A DNA stretch of 64,000 bases, taken from assembly GCA_019635735.1 (NCBI GenBank), contig JAHBYX010000004.1, positions 277,647-341,646 on the forward strand. Reading direction: 5' to 3'. Shown in pieces: positions 1 through 8,550 of the stretch. Under the pieces are notes generated by a model. That model saw nothing but the letters and a program-made list of their open reading frames with translations. It did no database searches and was not told the DNA's origin. Within the stretch, counting starts at the first letter, position 1, and each line of letters begins with the position of its first letter. Source of the stretch: Mesorhizobium sp. Lineage in GTDB: Bacteria > Pseudomonadota > Alphaproteobacteria > Rhizobiales > Rhizobiaceae. The translations under genes and the position numbers were made by a program.

Positions 1-50
1 TCCTTCCCCCCTATGACGTAGCCGCACCGTCTTGTCAGGCGCCGGTAGGC

Positions 51-1025
51 TTGGAGCGGAGGATCGTATTTCTTCAGGATAACGAACGGCAGTTCATGCA
101 GGGTGTCAGCGCCGGCCTCGCCGCCGCCGCGCAGGACCGCGGTTTGGAGTATCGCGTCGCCCTGGCAGACAACGACGCCCCCCAAATGATCCGCGACGCG
201 CAGCTGGTCCTGGATGACAAAACCGGCGCAATCGTTGTGGCTCCGATTGATCCCCGCTCGATGATCCGCCCTCTTCAGCAGCTTATCTGGGCCGGTGCCT
301 ATGTGGGCGCTGTAGTTCCCCCGCCCGCGACCACCATACTCAACGCGCCGCAATACCTGACGGGCAAGGTCCTCGGCGACGCGGCCGTGGACTATATTCA
401 GCGGCGGCTCGGAGGCCGTGCCCGGGTGGTGTTGCTGACCCATGACAGCAACCAATTCCTGGCGCCGCGCTTCGCTGCGATGCGCGACGCCCTCGCGCGC
501 CTTCCCGGTGCTACGATAGTCGCCGATATATCGCCGGTCACGGTCAACCGTCAGGGCGGTTTCGATATGATGCAAATCATCCTGCTTGCTCATCCAAACA
601 TCGATGCAGTGCTCGGCGCGGACACGGTCGTGCTAGGCGCACTGGACGCGCTGAGACAGGCCGGCAAGGCGCGCGAGGACCAGTTCATCGGCGGTATCGA
701 CGGTGAACCCGCCGCGGTAGCCGAGATCAAAAGCGGCGGACCCTACAAGACGAGCGTTAGTCTGGCCTCGCCGGTATTCGCCTATGCGATGGGCCAGCAG
801 GCGGCGGACTGGCTGGAGGGCAAGAGCATACCTCAGGCTATGGATATATTGCCCAAGGCATTGAACGCCGAAAACATCGCGCAGTACGAAGCAGATCTGG
901 CAAACCCGCGCGCGGTCTTCGTCGATCCTGCGCGACGAGACGAATATCTCAAGATGTACGGCAACATCTGTTATGACAGCCGCGAGCGCTACCTGAATTT
1001 CCCGTGGTCGTCCGAGCGCCGATAA
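51..1025 (+). CDS. Periplasmic sugar-binding-protein-like (Peripla_BP_4), probably 5'-truncated by the window edge
   Basis: Type I periplasmic-binding fold resembling ribose/galactose-type ABC solute receptors. The beta-strand/helix pattern from 'RRIVFLQDNERQFMQGV' onward and the segments 'AIVVAPIDP', 'VLGADTVVLGALDAL' and 'FIGGIDGEPAAV' are typical of the two lobes. The reading frame is open from the TTG at 51 back to base 3 with no stop, so the true start and any signal peptide lie outside the window; the TTG start is only the first candidate inside it. The C-terminus is complete (TAA at 1023). No permease or ATPase gene follows, so it is either an orphan receptor or the end of an operon to the left. 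The ligand cannot be told from sequence. Alternative: a LacI-type effector-binding domain that has lost its HTH. Confidence 0.7.
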   Translation: MERRIVFLQDNERQFMQGVSAGLAAAAQDRGLEYRVALADNDAPQMIRDAQLVLDDKTGAIVVAPIDPRSMIRPLQQLIWAGAYVGAVVPPPATTILNAPQYLTGKVLGDAAVDYIQRRLGGRARVVLLTHDSNQFLAPRFAAMRDALARLPGATIVADISPVTVNRQGGFDMMQIILLAHPNIDAVLGADTVVLGALDALRQAGKAREDQFIGGIDGEPAAVAEIKSGGPYKTSVSLASPVFAYAMGQQAADWLEGKSIPQAMDILPKALNAENIAQYEADLANPRAVFVDPARRDEYLKMYGNICYDSRERYLNFPWSSERR

Positions 1026-1181
1026 AAGCCAGCCCTGCTCGAAGTACGAGGGGGAGCGTTCGAGACATTGAAGCCTAGGCTATACGTCTGGCATTGCTCG
1101 CTAAGGAGGGGGCATATAACATTTGGGATGTGCGGCCTTAATACTAACTGAACCTGAGAGACTTCTGACAGCGGTAAATAA

Positions 1182-1427
1182 TTATCTTGATAACCGACGT
1201 TTATTTGTCCGAACTTTTGATTGGATAGACTGGACGACCTTGTCGGGTTTTGCGCCCGTTGCGATGTCGCCTGCGGCCTGGATAGTGGCGGCCACTTTCT
1301 CGCTTACCATTAGCCGCGCTTCGCGATGCCCCCGTTTTCCTCCGCCGACGATCCTCATCGCCCGCAGCCACATCACTTGTTGCGCCTCGAAGCCAAGAAC
1401 CGCAGCGTCAATCCAAAATTTTAGCAT
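1182..1427 (-). CDS. Small conserved hypothetical protein (81 aa)
   Basis: An 81-residue basic protein starting 'MLKFWIDAAVLGFEAQQVMWLRAM' in part, with later 'EARLMVSEKVAATIQAA' and a basic tail 'RTNKRRLSR'. The N-terminal aromatic/Ala pattern, the mid 'EA..MVSEK' segment and the 'RRLSR' end match, from memory, a family of short proteins of unknown role in Rhizobiales and Sphingomonadales. It looks all-helical, with no signal peptide or membrane segment. It is the only coherent coding frame in 1030-1760. It lies divergent from the YidB-like gene with about 340 bases between. A phasin-like or envelope role would be a guess. Confidence 0.6.
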   Translation of the reverse strand: MLKFWIDAAVLGFEAQQVMWLRAMRIVGGGKRGHREARLMVSEKVAATIQAAGDIATGAKPDKVVQSIQSKVRTNKRRLSR

Positions 1428-1765
1428 CCAACCACCCGACTCTGCGAGTTGTCCTCACTGATAAGCTTGGGTCAGGAGCGGACAACCGGTTGTGTTAAGA
1501 GCGCGATCCAACTTTCGCCCACCCAAACACTCCAGAGAGCCACGAAGTTCCGCCGACGACAGCATCGGCCACGCGGTGGGAAACCGATGGACGCCGAGAA
1601 CGCGTGAGGCTGGCCAAACAACATGCCGCGCGCCTCATAGGATCCAAGCGGGAAACCCGATCAGCCTGACATATGGCGCAAATCACGAACTAGTTCAGCC
1701 GTCCGTGATTCTCTGGAACCTTCGCTCCGGGTGCCGCTTTTACAAGCACAACGATGGAGGGCTTC
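1428..1765. other. Divergent intergenic stretch, nothing recognised
   Basis: About 340 bases between the small minus-strand gene and the YidB-like gene. Frames here show no protein-like composition. No clear hairpin, palindrome or repeat was seen. It must hold the two divergent promoters. Confidence 0.4.
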
Positions 1766-2197
1766 ATGACCAGTATGGGACGCTTGGCGCTCGTGGCGCT
1801 CGGAATACTTGCATACAAGAATCGGGACAAGCTTGCCGATATGGCATCGAACATGGGACGCAATCCGAACGATCCAAATTTGCGTGGTGGCCTCCAGGAA
1901 CTTCTCGACCGGCTGAGACATGCGGGACAAGCTGACACGGTCGACTCCTGGGTCGGCAGCGGGCCAAACAAGCCGATCGAAAAGTCCCGTGTTAAACAGG
2001 CAATAGACGAGGAGACTTTAGAATCGCTGGTGCGACAAACCGGCATGCCGCGTGACGAAATCCTCGAGCGACTTGCTCGAAACCTGCCCGACGCCGTGAA
2101 CGATTGGACTCCGGAGGGTCGCGTTCCGGATGATTCTGCGACAGCGCAAGACAGCTTGCTTGATCCTGTCGATCCCATCAGGCCGGGCAGGCTTTGA
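1766..2197 (+). CDS. YidB-family protein (DUF937)
   Basis: A 143-residue protein with a short hydrophobic N-terminus ('GRLALVALGILAYKNRDKLADM') followed by 'GGLQELLDRLRHAGQADTVDSW' in segments and 'VGSGPNKPI', the hallmark of YidB/DUF937 proteins. Then comes a C-terminal helical half 'EETLESLVRQTGMPRDEILERLARNLPDAV'. The ATG at 1766 is preferred over the in-frame ATG at 1754, because GGAGGG lies 5-10 bases ahead of it. Function of the family is unknown; members are widespread in proteobacteria and often linked to envelope or stress contexts. The stop is followed within 20 bases by a proline-rich mini-ORF. Confidence 0.8.
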   Translation: MTSMGRLALVALGILAYKNRDKLADMASNMGRNPNDPNLRGGLQELLDRLRHAGQADTVDSWVGSGPNKPIEKSRVKQAIDEETLESLVRQTGMPRDEILERLARNLPDAVNDWTPEGRVPDDSATAQDSLLDPVDPIRPGRL

Positions 2198-2216
2198 AGA
2201 GGAAGGTCCCGTCGAC

Positions 2217-2351
2217 ATGGGTGCAGTAGTGCCAAAACCGTTCCCGGAACCGAATCCGGTTCCTAATCCGGACCCGATGCCATCACCGCCGCCTGGACCG
2301 CACCCCGGTCCTACGCCGGTCCCGCTGTTATGGAATAAACACTGCGAATAG
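2217..2351 (+). CDS. Possible 44-aa proline-rich peptide
   Basis: Starts at an ATG 11 bases after an AGGAAGG purine box and sits 19 bases downstream of the YidB-like stop. Residues 6-36 are almost entirely X-Pro steps (PKPFPEPNPVPNPDPMPSPP and on), followed by a short tail ending 'LLWNKHCE'. Such a regular Pro periodicity is unlikely in random high-GC DNA, but a 44-residue ORF is short and no homologue is known to me. It could be a polyproline-II linker peptide or a chance frame. Confidence 0.35.
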   Translation: MGAVVPKPFPEPNPVPNPDPMPSPPPGPHPGPTPVPLLWNKHCE

Positions 2352-2416
2352 CTTCGGGTCCGCGCTCCATTGTTTACCTACTAAGCGGGCAACGTGGGAA
2401 GTAGGGTCCGTTGCGC

Positions 2417-3199
2417 TTACAGAGGCTCACCGCGCATGTAGCGAGGAGAGCCCGCCATCGCACCAGTCGTGCCGTTGTCCACGACGATTTCCGAAGCATG
2501 TATGCCGAAGCTGTCGTCGGACCCCAGGAAGGTCACCGCGTTGGCAACTTCCTCTGCACTTACCATCCGGTTGAGAGGGGCACGCTCTCCGAGCTTGCGC
2601 TTTCGTTCCTGGCGCTCTTCGACATCCATCTCCACCATCCCCCAGCTGGGGCTGTCGACCGCGCCAGGGACCACCACATTCACGCGGATGCCTCGTGGCG
2701 AGAGTTCCGAAGCAAGGGAACGTGCCATTGCGGAAATTGCCGCCTTGCTTGCGGCGTAGGCGCCTGCACCGGGAGGCCCCATCGTCGCATACACAGATCC
2801 CATAAGTACGATGGAGGCGCGCTCGCGGAGAAATGGCAGCGCATGCTGCACGGTCATGAACGTGTTCGTGATTACGGTGAACTGATCCTCAAGCGCCGCC
2901 CTGCTCGTATGACCGATGGTGGAGTGGACATAGTGACCGGCATTCGCGAACAGGATATCGATGCCGCCTGATGGCTGGGCGGTCTGTTCGATCGCCCTCT
3001 TCATCGCTTGATCATTTCCTGCATCTGCAACAAATCCGATGCTCGAAGGTCCGAGCAGGAAAACCGCGGTATCGACGCGATCACGATCGCGCCCTGTTAC
3101 GGCGACACGAGCTCCCCGGCGAATGAAGGCCTTGGCAGTTGCCAGGCCAATCCCGCTTGTACCCCCTGTGATAAAACCTGTCTTCGACTCCAGCTGCAT
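2417..3199 (-). CDS. SDR-family NAD(P)-dependent oxidoreductase
   Basis: A classical short-chain dehydrogenase of 260 residues. It has the cofactor motif TGGTSGIG at about residues 11-18, NAG at about 86, the catalytic Ser in 'VLMGSVYA' and 'YAASK' for the Tyr/Lys pair. The C-terminal 'EIVVDNGTT' corresponds to the usual 'DGG' end of the family. An Arg after the first strand region ('AVTGRDRDRV') suggests NADP(H) preference, by family rule. The substrate is unknown. It reads the same way as the MFS gene about 200 bases upstream, so the two may be co-transcribed. Confidence 0.88.
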   Translation of the reverse strand: MQLESKTGFITGGTSGIGLATAKAFIRRGARVAVTGRDRDRVDTAVFLLGPSSIGFVADAGNDQAMKRAIEQTAQPSGGIDILFANAGHYVHSTIGHTSRAALEDQFTVITNTFMTVQHALPFLRERASIVLMGSVYATMGPPGAGAYAASKAAISAMARSLASELSPRGIRVNVVVPGAVDSPSWGMVEMDVEERQERKRKLGERAPLNRMVSAEEVANAVTFLGSDDSFGIHASEIVVDNGTTGAMAGSPRYMRGEPL

Positions 3200-3398
3200 C
3201 GCGGATGTTCCTCCGGCAATGCCGATAGCCTACGCGTGGGCAGACCTCACGAGAAGTGCCGTATGACGGTTGCGCTACTGCTTTTGGGCCGACAACAGTC
3301 CGTCCTCTCAGCAGCCGGATAGATCAAAAGCTGACGTGCACGTCGCGCCCCGCCTCCTCACCACCCCCTAATGGCTTGTCGAAAGCCGGCTTCGGATC

Positions 3399-4481
3399 TC
3401 ATACGCGTTTTGCGGCCAGTCTCTTCAACGCTGACAAGCCGAGTAACGGCCCGGGCACCAGCATCAGGAGACCATACTGCGGTCCGGCGGCTTCGATCAG
3501 CCGGGAAAGCAGGGCGATCGAGACGATCGTGATGAAGAAGCCGATGCAATTGGCGATTGTCAGCGCCGAGCCGACAAGGCCTGACGGGGCGAAACGGGCG
3601 TTGAGCGTGGAGAATTGGGGCGAGTCCCCGGCGACGACCACGCCCCAGAACAGCAGGAAGGCCAGGAACACCGGCAGCGGCGCCAGGAACATCAGCGGCG
3701 AGACGAAACAGCACAGGCCTGATGCAGACAACTGCACGAAGGCCACCCGCGCGCTGCCGATCCCCCGCGAAAGGTAGCCGCCGCCGATGCAGCCGACGAA
3801 TCCGGCGCCGATCACAGCGAAGCTCCAGACAGAAACCGTCGCGCCGTCGCTGCCGAGGCGGGCCGCTAGCACTACCGGGACGAAGGCATAGAGCGCGTAT
3901 AGTTCCCACATGTGCCCGAAATAGCCGAAGGCAGATGCCCGGAAATCGCGCGAGCGAAAGATCGTCGCGAAAGCGGCCGGGTCGAACTTCGCACCCGCTC
4001 CGAGATGCGGCCCGTCCGGTACGAGGAAGAACATCGCAAGGCCGCCAGCGATCGACACCGCCGAGACCGACAGGATCACGCCCTGCCACGGCAGATCGCC
4101 GCCCAGACCGCGGACGAGATGGGGCAGCGCAGTTCCGAGGACCAGCGCCCCGACGAGCCAGCCGAGCGCGAGCCCAAGATCTCGGTCGTACCAGCCGGAG
4201 GCGATCTTCATGCCCACGGGATAGAGGCCAGCGAGAAAGAAGCCGGTTGCAAACCGCGCCCCGAGGAGGCCCAGGAACTCGCCGCCGCTCGCCAGCGTGA
4301 TGGCGTTGGCCGCCGCGCCGGCGAGAGAGCAGAGGAAGAATACGATGCGCGGCGAATATCGGTCGGCGATCGCCAGCCAGGCGAACACCAGCGTACCGGC
4401 GATGAAGCCCAACTGTACGGCAATGGTGACGTCGCCGACGGCGGACGCCGGCAGCCCTGCGCTGCGCTGCAGGTCGGGCAT
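3399..4481 (-). CDS. Major facilitator superfamily transporter (annotated start probably too short)
   Basis: A 360-residue polytopic membrane protein with about eleven hydrophobic segments from the ATG at 4481. The motif 'WLAIADRYSPRIVF' is the MFS loop 2-3 signature (D-R-x-x-R-x), and 'GFFLAGLYPVGMKI' is typical of TM4-5. The ATG cuts off the first helix. In the same frame upstream to 4568 the DNA encodes 'SQFAATSLWFAGNAV', a conserved TM1 segment of this family. No ATG, GTG or TTG exists in that extension before the TAG at 4583-4581. A CTG at 4568, eight bases after GGAGA, is the best true start; otherwise the gene lost its start codon. Substrate unknown. Confidence 0.85.
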   Translation of the reverse strand: MPDLQRSAGLPASAVGDVTIAVQLGFIAGTLVFAWLAIADRYSPRIVFFLCSLAGAAANAITLASGGEFLGLLGARFATGFFLAGLYPVGMKIASGWYDRDLGLALGWLVGALVLGTALPHLVRGLGGDLPWQGVILSVSAVSIAGGLAMFFLVPDGPHLGAGAKFDPAAFATIFRSRDFRASAFGYFGHMWELYALYAFVPVVLAARLGSDGATVSVWSFAVIGAGFVGCIGGGYLSRGIGSARVAFVQLSASGLCCFVSPLMFLAPLPVFLAFLLFWGVVVAGDSPQFSTLNARFAPSGLVGSALTIANCIGFFITIVSIALLSRLIEAAGPQYGLLMLVPGPLLGLSALKRLAAKRV

Positions 4482-4568
4482 AACCGCATTGCCGGCGAAC
4501 CACAGTGATGTCGCCGCGAATTGCGAGGCAACGATCGTTGGCAGAATCCGGGCAGGAACAGCGGGCAG

Positions 4569-4890
4569 GCAGAGGTCTCCCTATTGCCTTTGAACAAGTT
4601 CTGCCACGCTGCGACGCCAGCAGCAGTGACACGTGCAGGCTTTCCCCTTAGTCCCTTGCTGCCCCGCGGGGAAGAACGCTAGTCCAAATTGTTTCGCGCC
4701 CGGGCGAAGGTGGGCAGCGAGGAACTCCGAGTCTCTATCGGGGCCGACAGCGGACCGTTAGGTTTTCGCGACAGCCTGCGGAAAGCCGCCATGCTTACAA
4801 ATGGACCCACCGCGGACACTTCCGCGTTGTCCCGCCCTTGTCCTACTTCATCCACGGCGAAAGGCAATCTCTCAGCGTCACCCATAGCAA
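4569..4890. other. Intergenic stretch, no supportable gene
   Basis: About 320 bases upstream of the MFS gene. Open frames exist on both strands (for example minus 4885-4679), but their composition is arginine/serine-rich and unlike real proteins. No repeat or terminator seen. Confidence 0.35.
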
Positions 4891-5103
4891 CTACCAGTTC
4901 GGATCACGGCTGTCGGCTTCATTGGTGGGCGAAGGCGCCGAGACGCGCCTGTAGGGGTCGACATAGGCCATTGTGGCCGCGTGTCCGATTGCGGCCGTTA
5001 GCCTAGCTATTGCCGCGCCAAGGCCGGCTATCGGCCACCGGATGCGCAGCGTCCAATGACGGTGGCTCGTTGTGGCGGGGACAGTGTGAAGTGTGGCGTC
5101 CAT
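4891..5103 (-). CDS. Small hypothetical protein (70 aa)
   Basis: Start chosen at the ATG at 5103, which is preceded by a perfect AGGAGG six bases away. The protein 'MDATLHTVPATTSHRHWTLR' continues with an Ala-rich, weakly hydrophobic middle ('WPIAGLGAAIARLTAAIGH') and a polar tail ending in 'DPNW'. No family recognised. It is divergent from the winged-helix regulator at 5240, with 136 bases between, which suggests that the regulator may control it. Confidence 0.5.
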   Translation of the reverse strand: MDATLHTVPATTSHRHWTLRIRWPIAGLGAAIARLTAAIGHAATMAYVDPYRRVSAPSPTNEADSRDPNW

Positions 5104-5239
5104 CGCGTCCTCCTGAAGTCGCAACATTCGCACGGCTCCACATTCAGGTCCTTGGCCCGAAGCTGAACAATCCTGCTCAAACCTGATGTTCGCCTTTGGT
5201 CCGATCTTGAGGTAGTCTCCGTCGATTGGAAAACGTCGG

Positions 5240-6823
5240 ATGGATCTGCAATTCGGCCCCTATCGTCTGAAACGCGCCGAGCGGCGATTGCTGGGTCCCG
5301 CAGGGCCGATGACTCTTTCCGCAAGGTCGTTCGATATCCTGGCCGTCCTGCTCGACAGGCCTGACGATGTCGTCGCCAAGGAGGAGCTCTTCGATATCGT
5401 CTGGCCCAATATGGTAGTGGAGGAAAACACGCTGCAGGTGCACATTTCGGCGCTTCGCAAGGCCCTTTCATCGGGTCTGATAGTGACCGTCCACGGAAGG
5501 GGCTACAAATACGGGGGGGCTCGTCCAACTCCTGTGGACACCGCGTCGCAGGTTTCCTCGCAAGTGCCGCGCCTCGCACCCCTGGCGATCGCTCCCACGG
5601 ACTCCAGGCCGGTGATCGCCGTGCTGCCATTCACGAATCTGAGCGCCGATGCCGGGCAAGACTATTTCAGCGATGGCATCACCGAGGACATCATCGTCGA
5701 ACTATCTCGATATCGTCCCCTGACTGTCATTTCGAGACACTCCTCGTCCTACTTTAAAGGCACCTCGGTCGACATTCGGGAGGCGGGTCAGAGGCTGGGT
5801 GCGACCTACATCGTCGAAGGCAGCGTCCGCAGGATCGGCAGCAACATCCGCATCACCGCCCAGCTACTGGAGGCTGCGACGGCAGCCAATATCTGGGCAG
5901 AGCGCTACGATCGAAGATTCGCCAACCTGTTCTCCGTGCAAGACGACCTCGTGCATCGCCTCGTGAGCACGATCACGGGACAGGTGGAGCGACACGCCGA
6001 TGGCCTGTCCCGCGCTAAACCGACCGAAAGCCTGGATGCGTATGATTTTTGGCTTCGGGCCATGTACAGCTTTCCACTCTGGACCCCAGAGGGAAATCGG
6101 GCCTGTCAGCACCTCGTTGAAGAGGCGATCAAGCGCGATGCCTTCTTCGCGAGAGCCCATGCCAGCCTCGCCTTCTGCCACCTGCGAATGTCGATGATGA
6201 TGCCTGGGTCGCCGGACATCGCGATGCTTGAGCAGGCTGCGCTGCGCAGCGCCGAGCGAGCTGTGCATCTCGATCCATCCGAGGCGCGTGCTCACAATGC
6301 TGTAGGTTGGAGCCAGATGTTCCTGCGGGATTTCGATCGGGCCAAGTCGGCTTTCGCGATGGCTGCAATGCTGAACCCGAGCGATGGAACGACCTGTCTC
6401 GATCGTGCACTGGCGCTGGCCATTCTCGGCGACCGGGCGGCGGCCGACGATGCCGCCGAACTTGCGGCCGCGCTGTATCCGCTTGGTGGTGACTGGTACT
6501 GCAATGTGAGGGCCATCGTTCACTGCCTGGCGCGGCGACATGAGGCCGCCGAGGAATTTTTCGCGGTCGGACCGAAAGATTGGCCTGATCTGGCAGCGTG
6601 GCACGCCGTGAACTTGACCTATCTCGACCGGACGGAGCAGGCTTCGCAGATGATGCGGCACGCTATGGAACTGCTGGCGGCCCAGTGGTGTGGGGCAACC
6701 CCCATGCGACACGCCGATTTCATCGAATGGTTCCTCCATAACAATATGCTGCGAAGGAGCGATGACCAAGATCGCGTGTCCTCGGCGCTCACTCTAATCG
6801 TGATGCAGAGAAGACCCGCCTAG
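5240..6823 (+). CDS. Winged-helix / TolB-like / TPR regulator (CadC-like architecture)
   Basis: 527 residues. Residues 1-90 form an OmpR/PhoB-type winged helix ('MTLSARSFDILAVLLDRPDD', 'ALRKAL', 'VHGRGYKYGG'). After a short linker, residues 125-260 are the TolB-N-like domain seen in cyclase-type regulators ('VIAVLPFTNLSADAGQDYFS', 'GITEDIIVELSRY', 'YIVEGSVRRIG', 'IWAERYDRRF'). The C-terminal half has TPR-type repeats. No transmembrane helix is visible, so this is a soluble regulator and not a true CadC. The family contains a catalytic cyclase domain in some members; this one has none. Target genes are not known; the divergent small gene at 4891-5103 is the nearest candidate. A frameshifted relative lies at 11535. 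Confidence 0.88.
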   Translation: MDLQFGPYRLKRAERRLLGPAGPMTLSARSFDILAVLLDRPDDVVAKEELFDIVWPNMVVEENTLQVHISALRKALSSGLIVTVHGRGYKYGGARPTPVDTASQVSSQVPRLAPLAIAPTDSRPVIAVLPFTNLSADAGQDYFSDGITEDIIVELSRYRPLTVISRHSSSYFKGTSVDIREAGQRLGATYIVEGSVRRIGSNIRITAQLLEAATAANIWAERYDRRFANLFSVQDDLVHRLVSTITGQVERHADGLSRAKPTESLDAYDFWLRAMYSFPLWTPEGNRACQHLVEEAIKRDAFFARAHASLAFCHLRMSMMMPGSPDIAMLEQAALRSAERAVHLDPSEARAHNAVGWSQMFLRDFDRAKSAFAMAAMLNPSDGTTCLDRALALAILGDRAAADDAAELAAALYPLGGDWYCNVRAIVHCLARRHEAAEEFFAVGPKDWPDLAAWHAVNLTYLDRTEQASQMMRHAMELLAAQWCGATPMRHADFIEWFLHNNMLRRSDDQDRVSSALTLIVMQRRPA

Positions 6824-7205
6824 GGACTCGGCAGGAAGTGAACTGGACTTGATAACCATTAGATTGGCAGACATCGTCAAGTCTATGTGGCGGCCATAAT
6901 CTCGGCCACGACGGAGGTTCGCGTCGTTACGCGGTTGACCCTCTTCGGGCAGCTGTCAGCGAACTGCCAATCCAATTCCCCCGAAGAAGCAGGTATTCGC
7001 GCTTCTTGACGGCATCGACGGGGTCCGATGCGATGCTGGCCTTGCTTCCGTCGCCTGAATTGAGATCAGGAAGCCGCCACCCGTTTCGGAGTTCGACCGG
7101 TATTTCGTTTGGGGTTTGCGCGGTTAGCGAATTGGCACCTTTAGGTCCGCGATATGCAATATAGGAAACTCGGAGGCTTCCTGCTGAGGGGCACAAAGGC
7201 CGAGT
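6824..7205. other. Intergenic stretch, nothing firm
   Basis: About 380 bases. A minus frame of 89 codons (7196-6927) is open but has no ribosome site or recognisable motif. Possibly the remains of a lost gene. Confidence 0.3.
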
Positions 7206-7460
7206 TCACCGATACCGCAGCCACATCCCCTCTAGCGTCTGTTGCCCGGCGCTCTCGGTAAACTGCCGCAGCGGCACGCGGCAGTCGAGATCGCCTAAGT
7301 CGTAGCGGATATCGGCCGGCAGTTCCGAGCCTATAGGCTCTTCGGCGGCCGGCTCTACGCTCGGGCTGAGCCATTTGCTCGCCGTGTCCCAAGCTGAGAG
7401 AGCGGTCTGCAGTGGGCGCCAATCGAAGATTGGAAACGTGGTTGTTTGCTGGGTGTGCAT
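7206..7460 (-). CDS. Small hypothetical protein (84 aa)
   Basis: Begins at ATG 7460, preceded by GAGGAGG seven bases upstream. The sequence 'MHTQQTTTFPIFDWRPLQTA' is followed by a Pro/Glu-rich middle and an 'IRYDLGDLDCRVPLRQF' C-terminal part. The strong ribosome site and non-random composition support it as real. No family recognised. It is divergent from the LysR gene, consistent with a LysR-controlled target. Confidence 0.55.
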   Translation of the reverse strand: MHTQQTTTFPIFDWRPLQTALSAWDTASKWLSPSVEPAAEEPIGSELPADIRYDLGDLDCRVPLRQFTESAGQQTLEGMWLRYR

Positions 7461-7553
7461 GTCAAATACCTCCTCGACGGGTGGAGGATGCCTTGCTTAC
7501 TCCGCGACCGGAAACGAGTTGTGCAAATGTGCGGAATGAGCGAAGTTTATTGC

Positions 7554-8468
7554 ATGGGAGTGCCTGCGGGTCTGGACCTCGACCTTCTCAGAAGCTTCAT
7601 CGCCATCGCCGAGGAGGGGAGCTTCACCCGTGCGGCTGCGCGCGTCGGGCGGACGCAGTCGGCCGTCTCGCTGCAGATGCAGCGGCTAGAAGGGGTACTT
7701 GGCCAGGTAGTGATTGTCCGCGGCAAGGGCGGCAGCGTCGAGCTGAACCAGCAGGGACAGTATCTGCTTCAACGCGCGGTCGAGCTTCTGGCGCTCAACG
7801 ACGACATCATGCGCTCGATGCAGGCCACCCCGGTACACGGCACGGTCCGGCTGGGCGTCGCCGAGCAACTGTCCGTGCAACAACTGCCGCGGATCCTCGA
7901 CCGCTTCGCACATGTGGCGCCGGCAGTGGAGGTCGAGGTGGAAATCTCGGCGTCCTGCTCCCTGGCGCTGAAACTTAAGAACGGCGAACTCGATCTCGCG
8001 CTACTGACGGCGGGTCTCGAGCCGCGCCTATGGCCCGCAGTCGAGATCTGGCGATGTCCGACAAGATGGATCACCTCCGACACGCATAACCAGCATCTCG
8101 AGGATCCGCTGTCACTTTCGACCTCGCCGGGAAACTGCCCGTTCCTCCCGGTCGAAGATAGCGAATGCCAATGGCGTGCCTTGGCAATCAGGGCCCTGTC
8201 GCAGGGTGGACGCAAATACCGCATCGTCTCGACGTCGACGACGACGCGCGGCCAGCTGGCCGCCGTTCAGGCCGGACTGGCAGTCACCTGCGCACTGGCG
8301 GAGGAGCCCCTGCTCGACGGGCTGCGCAGCGTCCGGCCCGACGAGGGCCTACCGGACCTGCCCGATACCCGCTTTCTCATGCTCAAGGGCCGCACCCCCC
8401 GCCAGCCGATGACGGACATGCTGGCTGCGCAGGTTCACGAGGTATTTGGTCTTGCGGGAGAGGGGTGA
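7554..8468 (+). CDS. LysR-family transcriptional regulator
   Basis: Residues 5-65 are the LysR helix-turn-helix ('LDLDLLRSFIAIAEEGSFTR', 'AAARVGRTQSAVSLQMQRLE'), followed by the periplasmic-binding-like effector domain ('GTVRLGVAEQL', 'GELDLALLTAG', 'QLAAVQAGLAVTCALAEE'). 304 residues from ATG 7554, the usual family length. Further in-frame ATGs at 7527 and 7536 are possible, but the domain starts right after 7554. The frame also stays open back to 7446, which would overlap the divergent gene and is unlikely. The divergent 84-aa gene is the likely partner. Effector unknown. Confidence 0.87.
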   Translation: MGVPAGLDLDLLRSFIAIAEEGSFTRAAARVGRTQSAVSLQMQRLEGVLGQVVIVRGKGGSVELNQQGQYLLQRAVELLALNDDIMRSMQATPVHGTVRLGVAEQLSVQQLPRILDRFAHVAPAVEVEVEISASCSLALKLKNGELDLALLTAGLEPRLWPAVEIWRCPTRWITSDTHNQHLEDPLSLSTSPGNCPFLPVEDSECQWRALAIRALSQGGRKYRIVSTSTTTRGQLAAVQAGLAVTCALAEEPLLDGLRSVRPDEGLPDLPDTRFLMLKGRTPRQPMTDMLAAQVHEVFGLAGEG

Positions 8469-8550
8469 TGGAATGCGTGTTGGGGGCGGCGGCGCATCCG
8501 ATTTCACGACAATCGCTCGTCCGGCGCTGCCCGCCGTAGCTCCTAGGCCA

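Noticed and set aside
3358..4632. A 424-codon minus frame longer than the MFS gene
   Set aside because: Different frame from the MFS protein. It lacks hydrophobic helices and is rich in Arg/Ser/Pro; a shadow of the transporter frame.
4679..5006. Open frames on both strands upstream of the MFS gene
   Set aside because: No ribosome site, motif or protein-like composition. Only the 70-aa frame at 4891-5103 has support.
6927..7196. An 89-codon minus frame in the gap after the TolB-like regulator
   Set aside because: No Shine-Dalgarno and no recognisable domain; it may be a relic but cannot be supported.
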